Below, in pieces: positions 27,960 to 37,237 of a DNA stretch of 52,728 nt. The DNA lies in the NCBI GenBank assembly GCA_902594275.1, contig CACJLQ010000010.1:1-52728 (forward strand). Reading direction: 5' to 3'. Position numbers and translations under genes: made by a program. The stretch is from an uncultured Litorivicinus sp. Lineage in GTDB: Bacteria > Pseudomonadota > Gammaproteobacteria > Pseudomonadales > Litorivicinaceae. Below the pieces are notes generated by a model. The model saw only the letters and a program-made list of their open reading frames with translations. It made no database searches and was not told where the DNA came from. Position 1 is the first letter of the stretch, and each line of letters opens with the position of its first letter.

Positions 27960-29605
27960 TACTTTTTCTTGGCCCACGCGTCTTTCAATGTCACAGAACG
28001 GTTATAACCGATGCGGTCATCAGAACTCTCAGGATCTTGTTTAAAGAAGCCAACACGCTCGAATTGGAAATAGGCATCAGGCATCAGTGTTCCGAGTGCA
28101 GGCTCAACCAAAGCTTGGCCATCAATCAATGATTCTGGATTCATGACTGATGCGGGATCTTCATAGTTTCCAGGATCTGGTACTGTGAACAATCGATCAT
28201 ACAAACGCACATCGACTTCCCTCGCGGATGCTTCATGGACCCAATGGATAGTGCCCTTGACCTTCCGGCCTGATTGATCCTGGCCTGAACGGGTTGCTGG
28301 ATCGTATCGCACATGAACTTCAGATACTTGCCCTTCACCATCAAGTACGACGTCCTCGAAATCGACAATGAATCCATACTTCAAACGAACGCAACTGCCC
28401 GGAAATAATCGGAAAAACCCATCTGGTGGGTCAAGTTCAAAATCAGACCGATCGATCAAAAGCTCGCGACCAAAAAGCATGGTGCGAGAACCTAATTCAG
28501 GGTACTTGGGGTGCCAGGGAACGTCCAGTTCCAAAGGGGCTTGATCCCAGTTCGTCACCACGACCGTGAGCGGATTTAACACAGCCATCGCTTTGTGCGC
28601 ACGCCGTTCGAGGTCATCACGGATCGAACCCTCAAGAATCTGCAGTTCGATGGTGTTGGGCTTTCGAGTCACACCAATGCGTTCGCAGAACAAGCGAATT
28701 CCCTCGGGAGAGTAACCTCGACGACGCATCCCAGCGATTGTCGGCATCCGCGGATCATCCCATCCGGATACATCACCGCTCTCAACCAGTGCATTCAACT
28801 TTCGCTTACTGGTGACAGTCCCCTCAAGTTCAAGGCGACTGAATTCAGTTTGTTTAGGTCGTTGAGGGACTGGCAGTTTTTTCAACAGCCACTCGTACAG
28901 TGGTCTGTGATCCTCAAACTCAAGCGTACATAACGAGTGCGTGATTCCTTCGATTGCATCACTTTGACCGTGGGCATAGTCATAAGTAGGATAAATACAC
29001 CACTGATCACCAGCCCGTGGATGCGATAAATGCCGAATGCGATATAACACCGGATCACGAAGATTCAAATTCGGGGCCGACATCGAAATCTTCGCTCGAA
29101 GAACAGCCGCCCCTTCAGGTAACTCGCCATCACGCATTTTCAAAAATAGCGCTTCGTTTTCTTCGGGCGAGCGATCACGATGAGGGCTATCGATTCCAGG
29201 CTCCGTCAATGTTCCCCGGTTTGCCCGCATTGCTTCTGCTGACTGCTCATCGACGTAGGCATCTCCACTTCGAATTAAATGCAATGCCCAATCAAAGAGC
29301 TGCTGAAAATAGTCGGCTGTGTGGCAGAGTGCTGACCACTCAAACCCAAGCCAACGCACATCTGCTACAATTGCATCAATATATTCTTGAGTTTCTTTCT
29401 CGGGGTTGGTGTCATCAAACCGCAGATGACAACGCCCACCAAACTCCTCAGCCAAGCCAAAATTGAGGCAGATACTCTTCGCATGACCAATGTGCAAATA
29501 CCCATTGGGCTCTGGTGGAAAACGCGTGACGACTTCCGTCAGTTGACCCTGTTTAATTTGGTCGGCGATCTTTGTCCGAATAAAGTTCGTTGGCTTTTCG
29601 CGCAC
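27959..29605 (-). CDS. glnS: glutaminyl-tRNA synthetase
   Basis: Class I enzyme charging tRNA-Gln. 548 aa. The HIGH motif is PNGYLHIGHAKS (about 32-43). The KMSKS-like motif is TVTSKRKL, with T in place of the usual M. The C-terminal part has two anticodon-binding beta-barrels. Starts with GTG, two bases after the stop of the upstream thioredoxin gene; the next sensible starts would remove conserved NFIRTKI. Direct glutaminylation by GlnRS fits a gammaproteobacterium. Confidence 0.97.
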   Translation of the reverse strand: MREKPTNFIRTKIADQIKQGQLTEVVTRFPPEPNGYLHIGHAKSICLNFGLAEEFGGRCHLRFDDTNPEKETQEYIDAIVADVRWLGFEWSALCHTADYFQQLFDWALHLIRSGDAYVDEQSAEAMRANRGTLTEPGIDSPHRDRSPEENEALFLKMRDGELPEGAAVLRAKISMSAPNLNLRDPVLYRIRHLSHPRAGDQWCIYPTYDYAHGQSDAIEGITHSLCTLEFEDHRPLYEWLLKKLPVPQRPKQTEFSRLELEGTVTSKRKLNALVESGDVSGWDDPRMPTIAGMRRRGYSPEGIRLFCERIGVTRKPNTIELQILEGSIRDDLERRAHKAMAVLNPLTVVVTNWDQAPLELDVPWHPKYPELGSRTMLFGRELLIDRSDFELDPPDGFFRLFPGSCVRLKYGFIVDFEDVVLDGEGQVSEVHVRYDPATRSGQDQSGRKVKGTIHWVHEASAREVDVRLYDRLFTVPDPGNYEDPASVMNPESLIDGQALVEPALGTLMPDAYFQFERVGFFKQDPESSDDRIGYNRSVTLKDAWAKKK

Positions 29606-29607
29606 GG

Positions 29608-30471
29608 CTACACCATCAACAAAGTCGCAAGTTGTCTCCGGCCTGTTCGTGCGCGCGGATCGTCATTACCCAACCGATCAAAAATTTGAATCAATAATAA
29701 ACGCGCGGCATCGTCGTTATATTGGCGATCCGTCCGAATGATGGTTAATAAATGCGTTATCGCTGACTCAACGTCATCGGAGACCATTAAGTGTACAGCT
29801 AAAAAATAACGGGCCTCACTGTCCTCGTCGCTCGCCTCGATGCGAGATTCACAAGTTGCGCGGTCAGGAGCGCCGGCTAATAAATCCTGAAATAACTTAC
29901 CCGCAGCAATTGACTTCGCTCTCGGATCCATCCGATGTGTATCTGGGAGACGCTCAACGATTGCTTCAGCACTGTCTAGATCGCCTTTTTTAAGCAGCGC
30001 CTGCGCCATATCAAGATACACATCATAGTTTTCTGGATCATCGGCGGTAATCAGCTGGTACAAGGCAATCGCTTCATCATATTGACCCAGTTCGACAAAC
30101 TCAGCGGCACGTTCGAGCGGAGATGCTTCGACTCGCTCAACATGCTTATCTAAAATGGCACGAATTTCCCCTTCTGGCAGCGCTCCCATAAAATGATCAG
30201 CTGGCTGGCCGCTCTTAAAAAGAACGACAGTCGGTAACGAACGCACACCCATTCCTGCCACAAGCATTTGCTCGGCATCCGCATCGACTTTCGCTAAGAT
30301 AAATGCACCGGCATATTCATCGGCGAGTCGTTCAAGCATTGGACCCAGCGTTTTACAAGGGCCACACCACTCCGCGTAAAAATCGACGAGAACAGCGGTT
30401 TCCTGTGATTTTTGAAGAACATCCGTCTCAAAAGTTTCAGATGTGACTTGGATTGAATAAGCGTCGGACAT
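29608..30471 (-). CDS. thioredoxin-TPR co-chaperone CnoX/YbbN
   Basis: 287 aa: thioredoxin fold (about 10-110) with a complete WCGPCK active site, then TPR-like helices (about 115-280). E. coli CnoX protects proteins from oxidation and passes them to chaperones. The E. coli protein lacks the first active-site Cys; the CxxC here suggests real redox activity. The gene is divergent from sufE with about 70 bp between and is the first gene before glnS-murQ on the minus strand. Confidence 0.88.
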   Translation of the reverse strand: MSDAYSIQVTSETFETDVLQKSQETAVLVDFYAEWCGPCKTLGPMLERLADEYAGAFILAKVDADAEQMLVAGMGVRSLPTVVLFKSGQPADHFMGALPEGEIRAILDKHVERVEASPLERAAEFVELGQYDEAIALYQLITADDPENYDVYLDMAQALLKKGDLDSAEAIVERLPDTHRMDPRAKSIAAGKLFQDLLAGAPDRATCESRIEASDEDSEARYFLAVHLMVSDDVESAITHLLTIIRTDRQYNDDAARLLLIQIFDRLGNDDPRARTGRRQLATLLMV

Positions 30472-30541
30472 AACAACCTATCAGTTTTGTAAATTTGCGA
30501 CGGAGTATACCCTGTCGTGACCTTTTGAAGTGAGACCGCAC

Positions 30542-30964
30542 ATGCAATTGAGTGAAAGACAGCAAGAAATCATTGACGAATTTCAGTTTTTTGATTCATG
30601 GATGGATAAATATCAATATTTGATTGATCTCGGCAAAGATCTTGAACCGCTCGAAGAATCAGAAAAAAACCAAACCAATTTAGTCCGGGGCTGCCAATCC
30701 CAGGTTTGGATGGTTGTCGACGGTGAGGCATCCCAGGTATCCGTTCGTGCGAATTCAGATGCTGCCATCGTCTCGGGTTTGATTGCGCTGGTCGTCCGTC
30801 TGTATTCCAATGCGTCCGCGGAAGACATCATCAAAACGGAGCCTGAATTCGTCGAAGCGATTGGTTTGTCTCAGCATTTATCACCAACACGGGCCAATGG
30901 GCTTGCCTCGATGCTGCAACGGCTGAAAGTAGAAGCGGCACAATTGGTTGCGAAATCCACATAA
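30542..30964 (+). CDS. sufE: cysteine desulfuration protein SufE
   Basis: 140 aa. Accepts persulfide sulfur from SufS and hands it to SufB. The SufE fold is recognisable from ERQQEIIDEFQFFDSWMDKY, LPxxEK-like LEESEKN and the active-site loop NLVRGCQSQVW with the acceptor Cys. ATG 30542 is preferred over a GTG four codons earlier. Only 65 bp separate it from the regulator gene, with a strong palindromic operator and promoter between. sufE thus lies outside the main suf transcript. Confidence 0.93.
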   Translation: MQLSERQQEIIDEFQFFDSWMDKYQYLIDLGKDLEPLEESEKNQTNLVRGCQSQVWMVVDGEASQVSVRANSDAAIVSGLIALVVRLYSNASAEDIIKTEPEFVEAIGLSQHLSPTRANGLASMLQRLKVEAAQLVAKST

Positions 30965-30968
30965 ACGC

Positions 30969-30999
30969 TTGATATAGGACCTAATCAGTCCTATATAAT
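30969..30999 (+). promoter_or_regulatory. suf promoter with IscR/SufR-type operator
   Basis: Perfect 9-bp inverted repeat ATATAGGAC (30972-30980) and GTCCTATAT (30988-30996), spaced by CTAATCA. The 25-bp total, with ATA...GAC and GTC...TAT, has the architecture of type 1 IscR sites. It overlaps TTGATA (30969-30974) and TATAAT (30994-30999), spaced 19 bp (17 to an alternative TATATA at 30992). Binding here would block polymerase. It lies 30 bp before the regulator gene, so autoregulation is expected. Confidence 0.7.
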
Positions 31000-31029
31000 G
31001 TGCGCTCGGAATCAATTTGTGGTGCGCCG

Positions 31030-31482
31030 ATGGTACGACTGTCAAAACTGACTGACTATGCCTCAGTGATCTTAGCTCAGATGGCGAGGAATCCTGACAT
31101 TCTGTGGTCAGCAGGGCAGTTGTCTGACGAGTCATCCGTCCCGAAACCAACATGCATTAAGTTGCTCAAACTCTTGGTTAAAGGCGGTGTGCTGACATCA
31201 ACGCAAGGTGCTCGAGGCGGATACAGCTTAGCGAGAGCACCATCGCAAATCCCGGTTAAAGTTATTATTGAGGCCATCGAAGGACCGACGGCGATAACTG
31301 AGTGCGGAACAGATGAAACGCTGTGCCGGCTCACCGACCACTGTTCAGTGATGTCACGGTGGCGGGAATTAGGTGATCAGGTGGATCACATTCTGACAAA
31401 AACAACGTTAGAAGACCTGATCAGCCCACACACTCTCTATGCGCGATCCGATCGCCGCATCGAGACTTTGGAGGTTTACTGA
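31030..31482 (+). CDS. Rrf2-family SUF system Fe-S regulator
   Basis: 150 aa. Winged helix (about 1-75; [22 protein letters not shown]) and a cluster-binding loop with Cys at 92, 99 and 105 (ECGTDETLC, then HC), close in position to the three ligands of E. coli IscR. Members of this branch sense the [2Fe-2S] state and repress suf when clusters are plentiful. ATG 31030 begins the conserved [11 protein letters not shown]. The stop overlaps the sufB start (TGATG), so regulator and target are one transcript. Confidence 0.92.
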   Translation: MVRLSKLTDYASVILAQMARNPDILWSAGQLSDESSVPKPTCIKLLKLLVKGGVLTSTQGARGGYSLARAPSQIPVKVIIEAIEGPTAITECGTDETLCRLTDHCSVMSRWRELGDQVDHILTKTTLEDLISPHTLYARSDRRIETLEVY

Positions 31483-32924
31483 TGAGTCAACAAGAGATCG
31501 ATCAACTAGTCGACCAGGACTATAAATATGGGTTCGTCACTGACATTGAATCCGACACGCTACCGCCGGGTTTGAATGAGGATGTCATTCGCGAAATTTC
31601 GACCCGCAAAGGTGAACCTGAGTGGTTATTGGAATGGCGGCTGGAGGCTTATGCCAAATGGCTTGAGATGACACCACCTGAGTGGGCGCACCTTGACTAC
31701 CCACCGATTGATTTCCAAGCAATCAGCTATTTCTCTGCGCCGAAAAAGCAAGGCGATGGACCGAAAAGTCTAGACGAAGTCGACCCTGCATTGATCGAAA
31801 CATACAATAAACTCGGGATACCGCTTGAAGAACAAAAGATGCTCGCAGGCGTCGCTGTCGACGCGGTTTTCGATTCGGTCAGTGTGGTAACAACCTTTAA
31901 AGAAAAGCTACACGAAGCGGGGGTTGTGTTTTGCCCGTTATCGGAAGCCGTTCATTCCCACCCTGAGCTTGTGAAAAAGTTTCTGGGCTCGGTCGTTCCT
32001 CAAAACGACAACTACTATGGCGCTCTCAATTCGGCAGTGTTCTCGGATGGCTCGTTTGTTTACATCCCGAAGGGTGTTCGGTGTCCGATGGAGCTCTCGA
32101 CCTACTTCCGGATTAATCAGCAAAACACAGGGCAGTTTGAACGTACACTCATTGTCGCTGAGGAAGGCTCATATGTGTCATATCTTGAAGGATGCACAGC
32201 ACCACAACGTGACGAGAATCAATTGCACGCGGCGGTTGTCGAACTGGTTGCTGAATCCGATGCCGAGATCAAATACTCAACAGTACAAAATTGGTTTGCT
32301 GGCGACGATGAAGGCAAAGGGGGAATTTATAACTTTGTAACCAAGCGCGGTGAATGCCGTGGTGATCGAGCCAAGATCAGTTGGACACAACTTGAAACAG
32401 GCTCCGCTATCACTTGGAAATATCCAAGTTGCGTCTTAAAAGGAGCAGATTCCGTTGGTGAGTTCTATTCAGTAGCAGTTGCGGGAAAGAAGCAACAAGC
32501 AGATACCGGTACAAAAATGGTTCATATTGGCCCACGTACGCGATCAACAATTATTTCAAAAGGTATTTCGACTGCCCGCGGTCAAAATGCCTATCGAGGA
32601 CTGGTGAAAGTCCTACCCGGTGCTGTTGATGTACGGAATTTCACACAGTGCGATTCGCTGTTAATCGGCGATCAGTGTGGTGCGCACACATTCCCCTACG
32701 TTGAGGCTCAAGAACCCAGTGCTCATCTTGAACACGAGGCCACAACGTCAAAAGTCAGTGATGACCAGTTGTTCTACCTGAGGACTCGCGGCATGAGTGA
32801 AGAAGACGCACTTAACATGGTCGTCAATGGTTTCTGCAAAGAAGTCTTCCAAAAACTTCCCATGGAGTTTGCTGTCGAGGCCGAAGCACTCCTTGGTATC
32901 ACACTTGAAGGAGCAGTCGGCTGA
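31482..32924 (+). CDS. sufB: Fe-S cluster scaffold subunit SufB
   Basis: 480 aa, full length. Core scaffold protein that receives sulfur from SufE and assembles clusters with SufC and SufD. The parallel beta-helix is typical, and [20 protein letters not shown] contains the Cys that matches the essential site of E. coli SufB. The C-terminal helical [20 protein letters not shown] segment binds SufC. Overlaps both neighbours by one base (TGATG). Confidence 0.98.
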   Translation: MSQQEIDQLVDQDYKYGFVTDIESDTLPPGLNEDVIREISTRKGEPEWLLEWRLEAYAKWLEMTPPEWAHLDYPPIDFQAISYFSAPKKQGDGPKSLDEVDPALIETYNKLGIPLEEQKMLAGVAVDAVFDSVSVVTTFKEKLHEAGVVFCPLSEAVHSHPELVKKFLGSVVPQNDNYYGALNSAVFSDGSFVYIPKGVRCPMELSTYFRINQQNTGQFERTLIVAEEGSYVSYLEGCTAPQRDENQLHAAVVELVAESDAEIKYSTVQNWFAGDDEGKGGIYNFVTKRGECRGDRAKISWTQLETGSAITWKYPSCVLKGADSVGEFYSVAVAGKKQQADTGTKMVHIGPRTRSTIISKGISTARGQNAYRGLVKVLPGAVDVRNFTQCDSLLIGDQCGAHTFPYVEAQEPSAHLEHEATTSKVSDDQLFYLRTRGMSEEDALNMVVNGFCKEVFQKLPMEFAVEAEALLGITLEGAVG

Positions 32925-33667
32925 TGCTGTCTATTCGCAATCTACATGCACGGGTTATTGAGAAGCCCGTCCTCAAAGGCATCAATCTTGAGATCGGTAC
33001 TGGTGAAATACACGCCATCATGGGGCCAAACGGCTCCGGTAAAAGCACATTAGCGTCGGTACTTGCCGGTCGTGATGACTACGAAGTGACGGACGGAGAA
33101 GTGATCTACATGGGTCAAAACCTACTCGATTTAGAACCTGAAGAGCGTGCTTGGGCCGGTATGTTTCTCTCTTTCCAGTATCCTGTTGAGATTCCAGGTG
33201 TCAAAAACATTTATTTGTTGAAAGCAGCAGTGAATGCCATACGAGAACATCGCGGACTCCCTGAGTTAAAAGCCAGTGAGTTTTTGAAACTAGTGCGTGA
33301 AAAACTGAAAGTTATGCAAATGGATGAAGCCTTCCTGCATCGTAACGTTAACGAAGGCTTCTCAGGTGGCGAAAAAAAACGGAATGAAATTCTGCAGATG
33401 CAGCTGCTTGAGCCAACGCTCGCGCTCCTCGATGAAACAGACTCCGGCCTCGACGTTGATGCGCTTCGTGTTGTTGGCGAAGGAATCAACCAAATGCGCT
33501 CGCCAGAACGCAGCGTCTTACTCGTCACGCACTATCAACGCTTACTCGACATCGTGAAACCCGACTTTGTACACGTGTTGGCGCATGGTGAAATCAAATT
33601 ATCAGGTGACCATACGCTGGCGGAAAAGCTCGAGCGCGAAGGCTACGAGGGGATCGAAGCAGCATGA
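32924..33667 (+). CDS. sufC: Fe-S assembly ATPase SufC
   Basis: ABC-type ATPase, 247 aa, without a membrane part. Walker A GPNGSGKS (about 34-41), Q-loop FQYPVEIPG, signature FSGGEKKRNE, Walker B LALLDETDSGLD and the switch His in LVTHYQR. Drives the shape change in SufBC2D. The stop overlaps the sufD start as ATGA. Confidence 0.98.
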   Translation: MLSIRNLHARVIEKPVLKGINLEIGTGEIHAIMGPNGSGKSTLASVLAGRDDYEVTDGEVIYMGQNLLDLEPEERAWAGMFLSFQYPVEIPGVKNIYLLKAAVNAIREHRGLPELKASEFLKLVREKLKVMQMDEAFLHRNVNEGFSGGEKKRNEILQMQLLEPTLALLDETDSGLDVDALRVVGEGINQMRSPERSVLLVTHYQRLLDIVKPDFVHVLAHGEIKLSGDHTLAEKLEREGYEGIEAA

Positions 33668-34860
33668 GCGGATTCAGTGAGTGGTTAGCTGACGTCAAGG
33701 ACGTCCGAGCGCCAGAAGCGCTAGCGGTTGGCTTACCAACCAAACGTGTCGAATCGTGGAAATATGTTCCGATTCGGGGCCTTGCGCGCACGACATGGCA
33801 ACCCGCAAGCCCGCAGACCACAGAGCAATTTGCATTGACGGGCGGGCAGTTTGTTAATGTCCCCAAAGTCGACGGATGCGTAGTATCTGAGAATACGGTG
33901 ACCGCATCCGAGCAGAAACGCCTTGACCGAATGAGTCAAGCCCATGGATTTGGCCTCACGCAGGCTGCACTTGAAAACACCCGGTTGGTGCTTACGATTC
34001 AAAAAACTGCGTCGGTGGTTTTAAATCTGCATCACCTTGCGAATCAGGCGAGCTCAGCAGGTTTCGCAACACTCGTGTTGCGAGTTGAGGCAGGTGGACA
34101 GCTGACCCTGGTCGAACAATTCGAATCAACCGATATTGAGTCGGCAAATCTCAGCTCATTGCGTTGTCTAGTGGCGTTATCACGTGATTCATCGGTCACG
34201 CATGTGCGCTTTCAAGCAGCCAACGCTACTGCTCACGTGTTTTCCAATCTCGATGTTGAATGTAGTGAAAATGCGAGCTATCGACTACAAACAATTGAGT
34301 TCGGATCGAAGTTAGCTCGGAACGATATTTACATTGCCCTAGTTGGGCGCGAGGCATCGGCTTCGGTGAACGGACTTGCCATCACAAGCGGCACGCAATA
34401 TCACGATACACATCTGGCGATTGACCATGTGGTCGGTGAGACCAACAGTGAAATGACCTTCCGAAATATGGTTGATGGGAAAGGCGAAGCGACGTTTAAT
34501 GGTCGCGTTCTGATTTGCAAGGATTCACAACGATCAGCGACTGAGCAGTCCATTGCAAACCTTTTGTTGTCAGAATCTGCTCGCGTGAATCCAAAACCGG
34601 AACTCGAAATCTATGCCGACGACGTCACCGCTTCACATGGGTGTACTGTTGGTAGTCTCAATAAGACTGAGCTGTTCTACTTGAAAAGCCGTGGACTGTC
34701 AGAGGCCGACGCCCGCGCCTTCCTGCAATACGCTTTTGCAGAAAAAATCGTCGAGGAGATTGAGCATCGAGACATCCGAGAATTAGTCGAGACGCAACTC
34801 TTGGGTGAATTGAAGCATGGTGAACTGATCGTCGAGCTCAAGGAATCTGTCGATGTTTGA
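33664..34860 (+). CDS. sufD: Fe-S assembly subunit SufD
   Basis: 398 aa. Paralogue of SufB with a more diverged N-terminus. The C-terminal half shows VNPKPELEIYADDVTASHGC and TVGSLNKTELFYLKSRGLSE; the His in ASHG matches the residue needed for iron handling in E. coli SufD. Overlaps sufC by 4 bp and sufS by 8 bp. Confidence 0.97.
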   Translation: MSGFSEWLADVKDVRAPEALAVGLPTKRVESWKYVPIRGLARTTWQPASPQTTEQFALTGGQFVNVPKVDGCVVSENTVTASEQKRLDRMSQAHGFGLTQAALENTRLVLTIQKTASVVLNLHHLANQASSAGFATLVLRVEAGGQLTLVEQFESTDIESANLSSLRCLVALSRDSSVTHVRFQAANATAHVFSNLDVECSENASYRLQTIEFGSKLARNDIYIALVGREASASVNGLAITSGTQYHDTHLAIDHVVGETNSEMTFRNMVDGKGEATFNGRVLICKDSQRSATEQSIANLLLSESARVNPKPELEIYADDVTASHGCTVGSLNKTELFYLKSRGLSEADARAFLQYAFAEKIVEEIEHRDIRELVETQLLGELKHGELIVELKESVDV

Positions 34861-36073
34861 TCTCGCAAGTGTTCGCGATGATTTCCCAATTTTATCGCGT
34901 GAAATTAAGGGACAACCGTTAGTCTATTTTGACAACGCTGCAACGTCGCAAAAGCCAACAACAGTCATCGAGTCGATCAGTGACTACTACGATCGCTACA
35001 ACTCCAACGTCCATCGTGGAGTCCATACATTAAGTGGTGAGGCAACCGACGCGTATGAGGGCGGGCGGGCGCGAATTGGGCAATGGTTTGGAGTTGAAGA
35101 CACTGGAGAAGTTATCCTCCTACGAGGGGCGACCGAAGCTCTGAATCTCGTCGCCAATACTCTCTCAACCCGTCTCAAATCTGGTGATGTGGTGTTAGTT
35201 GGCGAAACAGAACATCACGCGAATATCGTTCCTTGGCAACAACTTGAGTCTCGAATTGGAATTCAGGTCATTCCAATCCCGGTCGATGCGACGGGAACCT
35301 TGTGTCTGGAGTCAGCGAAAAACTTGTGCATGAAACACACAGTTGCCGTTATTGCGATAGGGCATGTGTCAAATGCCATAGGAGCGATCAATGATGTCTC
35401 AGGATTTATTCAACTGGCAAAGGACAATAATGCGTTTTCAGTGATTGACGGAGCGCAGGCTGCACCACATATGCGAGTCAATGTCCAAGATCTTCACGCG
35501 GATTTCTACGCGGTGAGTGCACACAAATGCTGTGGTCCAACTGGGATCGGGGTGTTGATTGGCCAGCGTGAATTACTGGAGTCTCTCCCGCCTTGGCAAG
35601 GGGGTGGCGATATGATTGATCGTGTGAGCTTTAGTGGAACGACGTATAACGAACTGCCTTGGAAATTCGAGGCAGGGACGCCAAATATCGCCGATACCAT
35701 TGGTTTTGCGAGGGCTCTCGACTACCTTGAATCCATTGACTTTGATGCTGCGATCGCCCATGAACACCAAGTCCACCAACATCTTACTGAGGCCATGCTG
35801 GGTAGGAAAAAGGTCGATGTATTGGGTCACCCCAAACACTGGACAAGTGTGTGTTCATTCAATGTCAAAGGCGCGCACCCCACCGATGTCGGGACGCTTC
35901 TTGATCAACTCGGGTTCGCCGTACGGACAGGCCATCACTGTGCCATGCCAACGATGGAGCATTTTGGGCTACCTGGAACTGCACGCGCATCAGTGGCGTT
36001 TTACAACTCAGTTGATGAGGTGGATCGATTCCTTGAAGCACTCGATCGCGTAATCGGCATGCTGACAGACTGA
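34853..36073 (+). CDS. sufS: cysteine desulfurase SufS
   Basis: PLP enzyme that releases sulfur from cysteine. 406 aa. The Schiff-base Lys is K225 (SAHKCCGPTGIG), the cofactor-stacking His is in GETEHHANI and the persulfide Cys is C363 (RTGHHCAMP). These are group II desulfurase features and require SufE, encoded just upstream of the operon. Its stop overlaps the sufT start (TGATG). Confidence 0.97.
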   Translation: MFDLASVRDDFPILSREIKGQPLVYFDNAATSQKPTTVIESISDYYDRYNSNVHRGVHTLSGEATDAYEGGRARIGQWFGVEDTGEVILLRGATEALNLVANTLSTRLKSGDVVLVGETEHHANIVPWQQLESRIGIQVIPIPVDATGTLCLESAKNLCMKHTVAVIAIGHVSNAIGAINDVSGFIQLAKDNNAFSVIDGAQAAPHMRVNVQDLHADFYAVSAHKCCGPTGIGVLIGQRELLESLPPWQGGGDMIDRVSFSGTTYNELPWKFEAGTPNIADTIGFARALDYLESIDFDAAIAHEHQVHQHLTEAMLGRKKVDVLGHPKHWTSVCSFNVKGAHPTDVGTLLDQLGFAVRTGHHCAMPTMEHFGLPGTARASVAFYNSVDEVDRFLEALDRVIGMLTD

Positions 36074-36627
36074 TGATCTCCTTTGCGACACTCGACAAAG
36101 GCTCTGAATTGACCGTCCTTGAGAATGTGACGGGAAAACAAGTCCCTCAGGGGATACCCTTGACCATCGGTGTCGGCGAGAAAGTCACAGTCACACAGGC
36201 GCTTGGAGACACCTTAACGCTCGACATTGGTAGCCGTTTGGTCCGCATTGAAACTGACGATCTCGCGAGGCTTGGTGTTGAAGCCCCAAAGCAGCATCGC
36301 ACACTGGATACATTGTCACTAGAGGATCAAGTATGGGATGTGTTCAAACAGAGCTATGACCCGGAAATTCCAGTGAATATCGTTGAATTGGGTTTAATTT
36401 ACGATTTGAGAATCTCCACACTGATCGATGGTCGAACGCATGTCAGAGTAGATATGACGTTGACAGCCCCTGGCTGTGGTATGGGACCCATCATGGCCCG
36501 AGATATCAAAGAAAAGATTGAAGCACTGTCGGGAGTTGATCAAGCAGACATACAAATGGTCTTTGATCCGCCTTGGGATGCAAGCAGGATGACGGAAGAA
36601 GCACGCCTAGAGGCGGGTCTATTTTAG
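36073..36627 (+). CDS. sufT: Fe-S cluster maturation protein SufT
   Basis: 184 aa. The C-terminal DUF59/MIP18 domain (about 90-180) has DPEIPVNIVELGLIYDLRI and the TLTAPGCGMGP Cys motif; the N-terminal region of about 80 residues is typical of SufT. Helps Fe-S delivery under high demand. Completes sufBCDST; no sufA or sufU is seen in the window, so SufT or other carriers may do the delivery. Confidence 0.93.
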   Translation: MISFATLDKGSELTVLENVTGKQVPQGIPLTIGVGEKVTVTQALGDTLTLDIGSRLVRIETDDLARLGVEAPKQHRTLDTLSLEDQVWDVFKQSYDPEIPVNIVELGLIYDLRISTLIDGRTHVRVDMTLTAPGCGMGPIMARDIKEKIEALSGVDQADIQMVFDPPWDASRMTEEARLEAGLF

Positions 36628-36635
36628 GAGCCGTT

Positions 36636-36956
36636 ATGAGTAATTGGATTGAAATCGCAACGATCAATGCGCTGGCCGATGGAGCTTATGAGCGCTTTGA
36701 GTTTGATGAGATGGATGTGCTGGTTTTTCGTGAAGGTAACGCGGTCTACGCGATCGAAGATTTGTGTACCCACGATGGTGCTGAACTCTGTGGTGGTCTC
36801 TACATCAATGGCGAAATTGAATGCCCGCGACACGGCGCAAGATTTTGTGTCAAAACAGGCCAAGCGCTGTCTGCACCCGCCTATGGACAGGTATCGACTT
36901 TCCCAATTCGAATTAACGATAGCGGGGTGATCGAACTACAACTCCAAGATGCTTAA
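36636..36956 (+). CDS. Rieske [2Fe-2S] ferredoxin (non-haem oxygenase ferredoxin type)
   Basis: 106 aa. The Rieske ligands are visible as CTHDG (C, H) and CPRHGARF (C, H), with the FCVKTGQALSAPA segment typical of small dioxygenase ferredoxins. ATG at 36636 with TAGGAG upstream, 8 bp after sufT. The acceptor is not known. Such genes often close suf operons; a housekeeping electron-transfer role tied to Fe-S supply is more likely than aromatic catabolism, since no oxygenase is near. Confidence 0.9.
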   Translation: MSNWIEIATINALADGAYERFEFDEMDVLVFREGNAVYAIEDLCTHDGAELCGGLYINGEIECPRHGARFCVKTGQALSAPAYGQVSTFPIRINDSGVIELQLQDA

Positions 36957-37237
36957 TACGTTAGCTTTTACCTATGTTTGGATTGGAGTCAACAGCATCA
37001 GCCATTGTCTTCAAAACCATCGATCTGCCGCTAAGTGCGGTGACTGAGCCCCTTTTCGCGGCTGCATCGCTAACGCACTTCACAGGAATCAAGCAAAAGC
37101 CCGGTGTTGATACCCATCATTTGGCGATCTTACTGATCGGACTCGCAGTCGGCAGTCAAGGTATTCCAGAAATAGTCGACCGCGTTTCACTTTTGCCCAT
37201 CAGTCTTCTCATCAGGGTCATCTGTACGGTGTTCATT

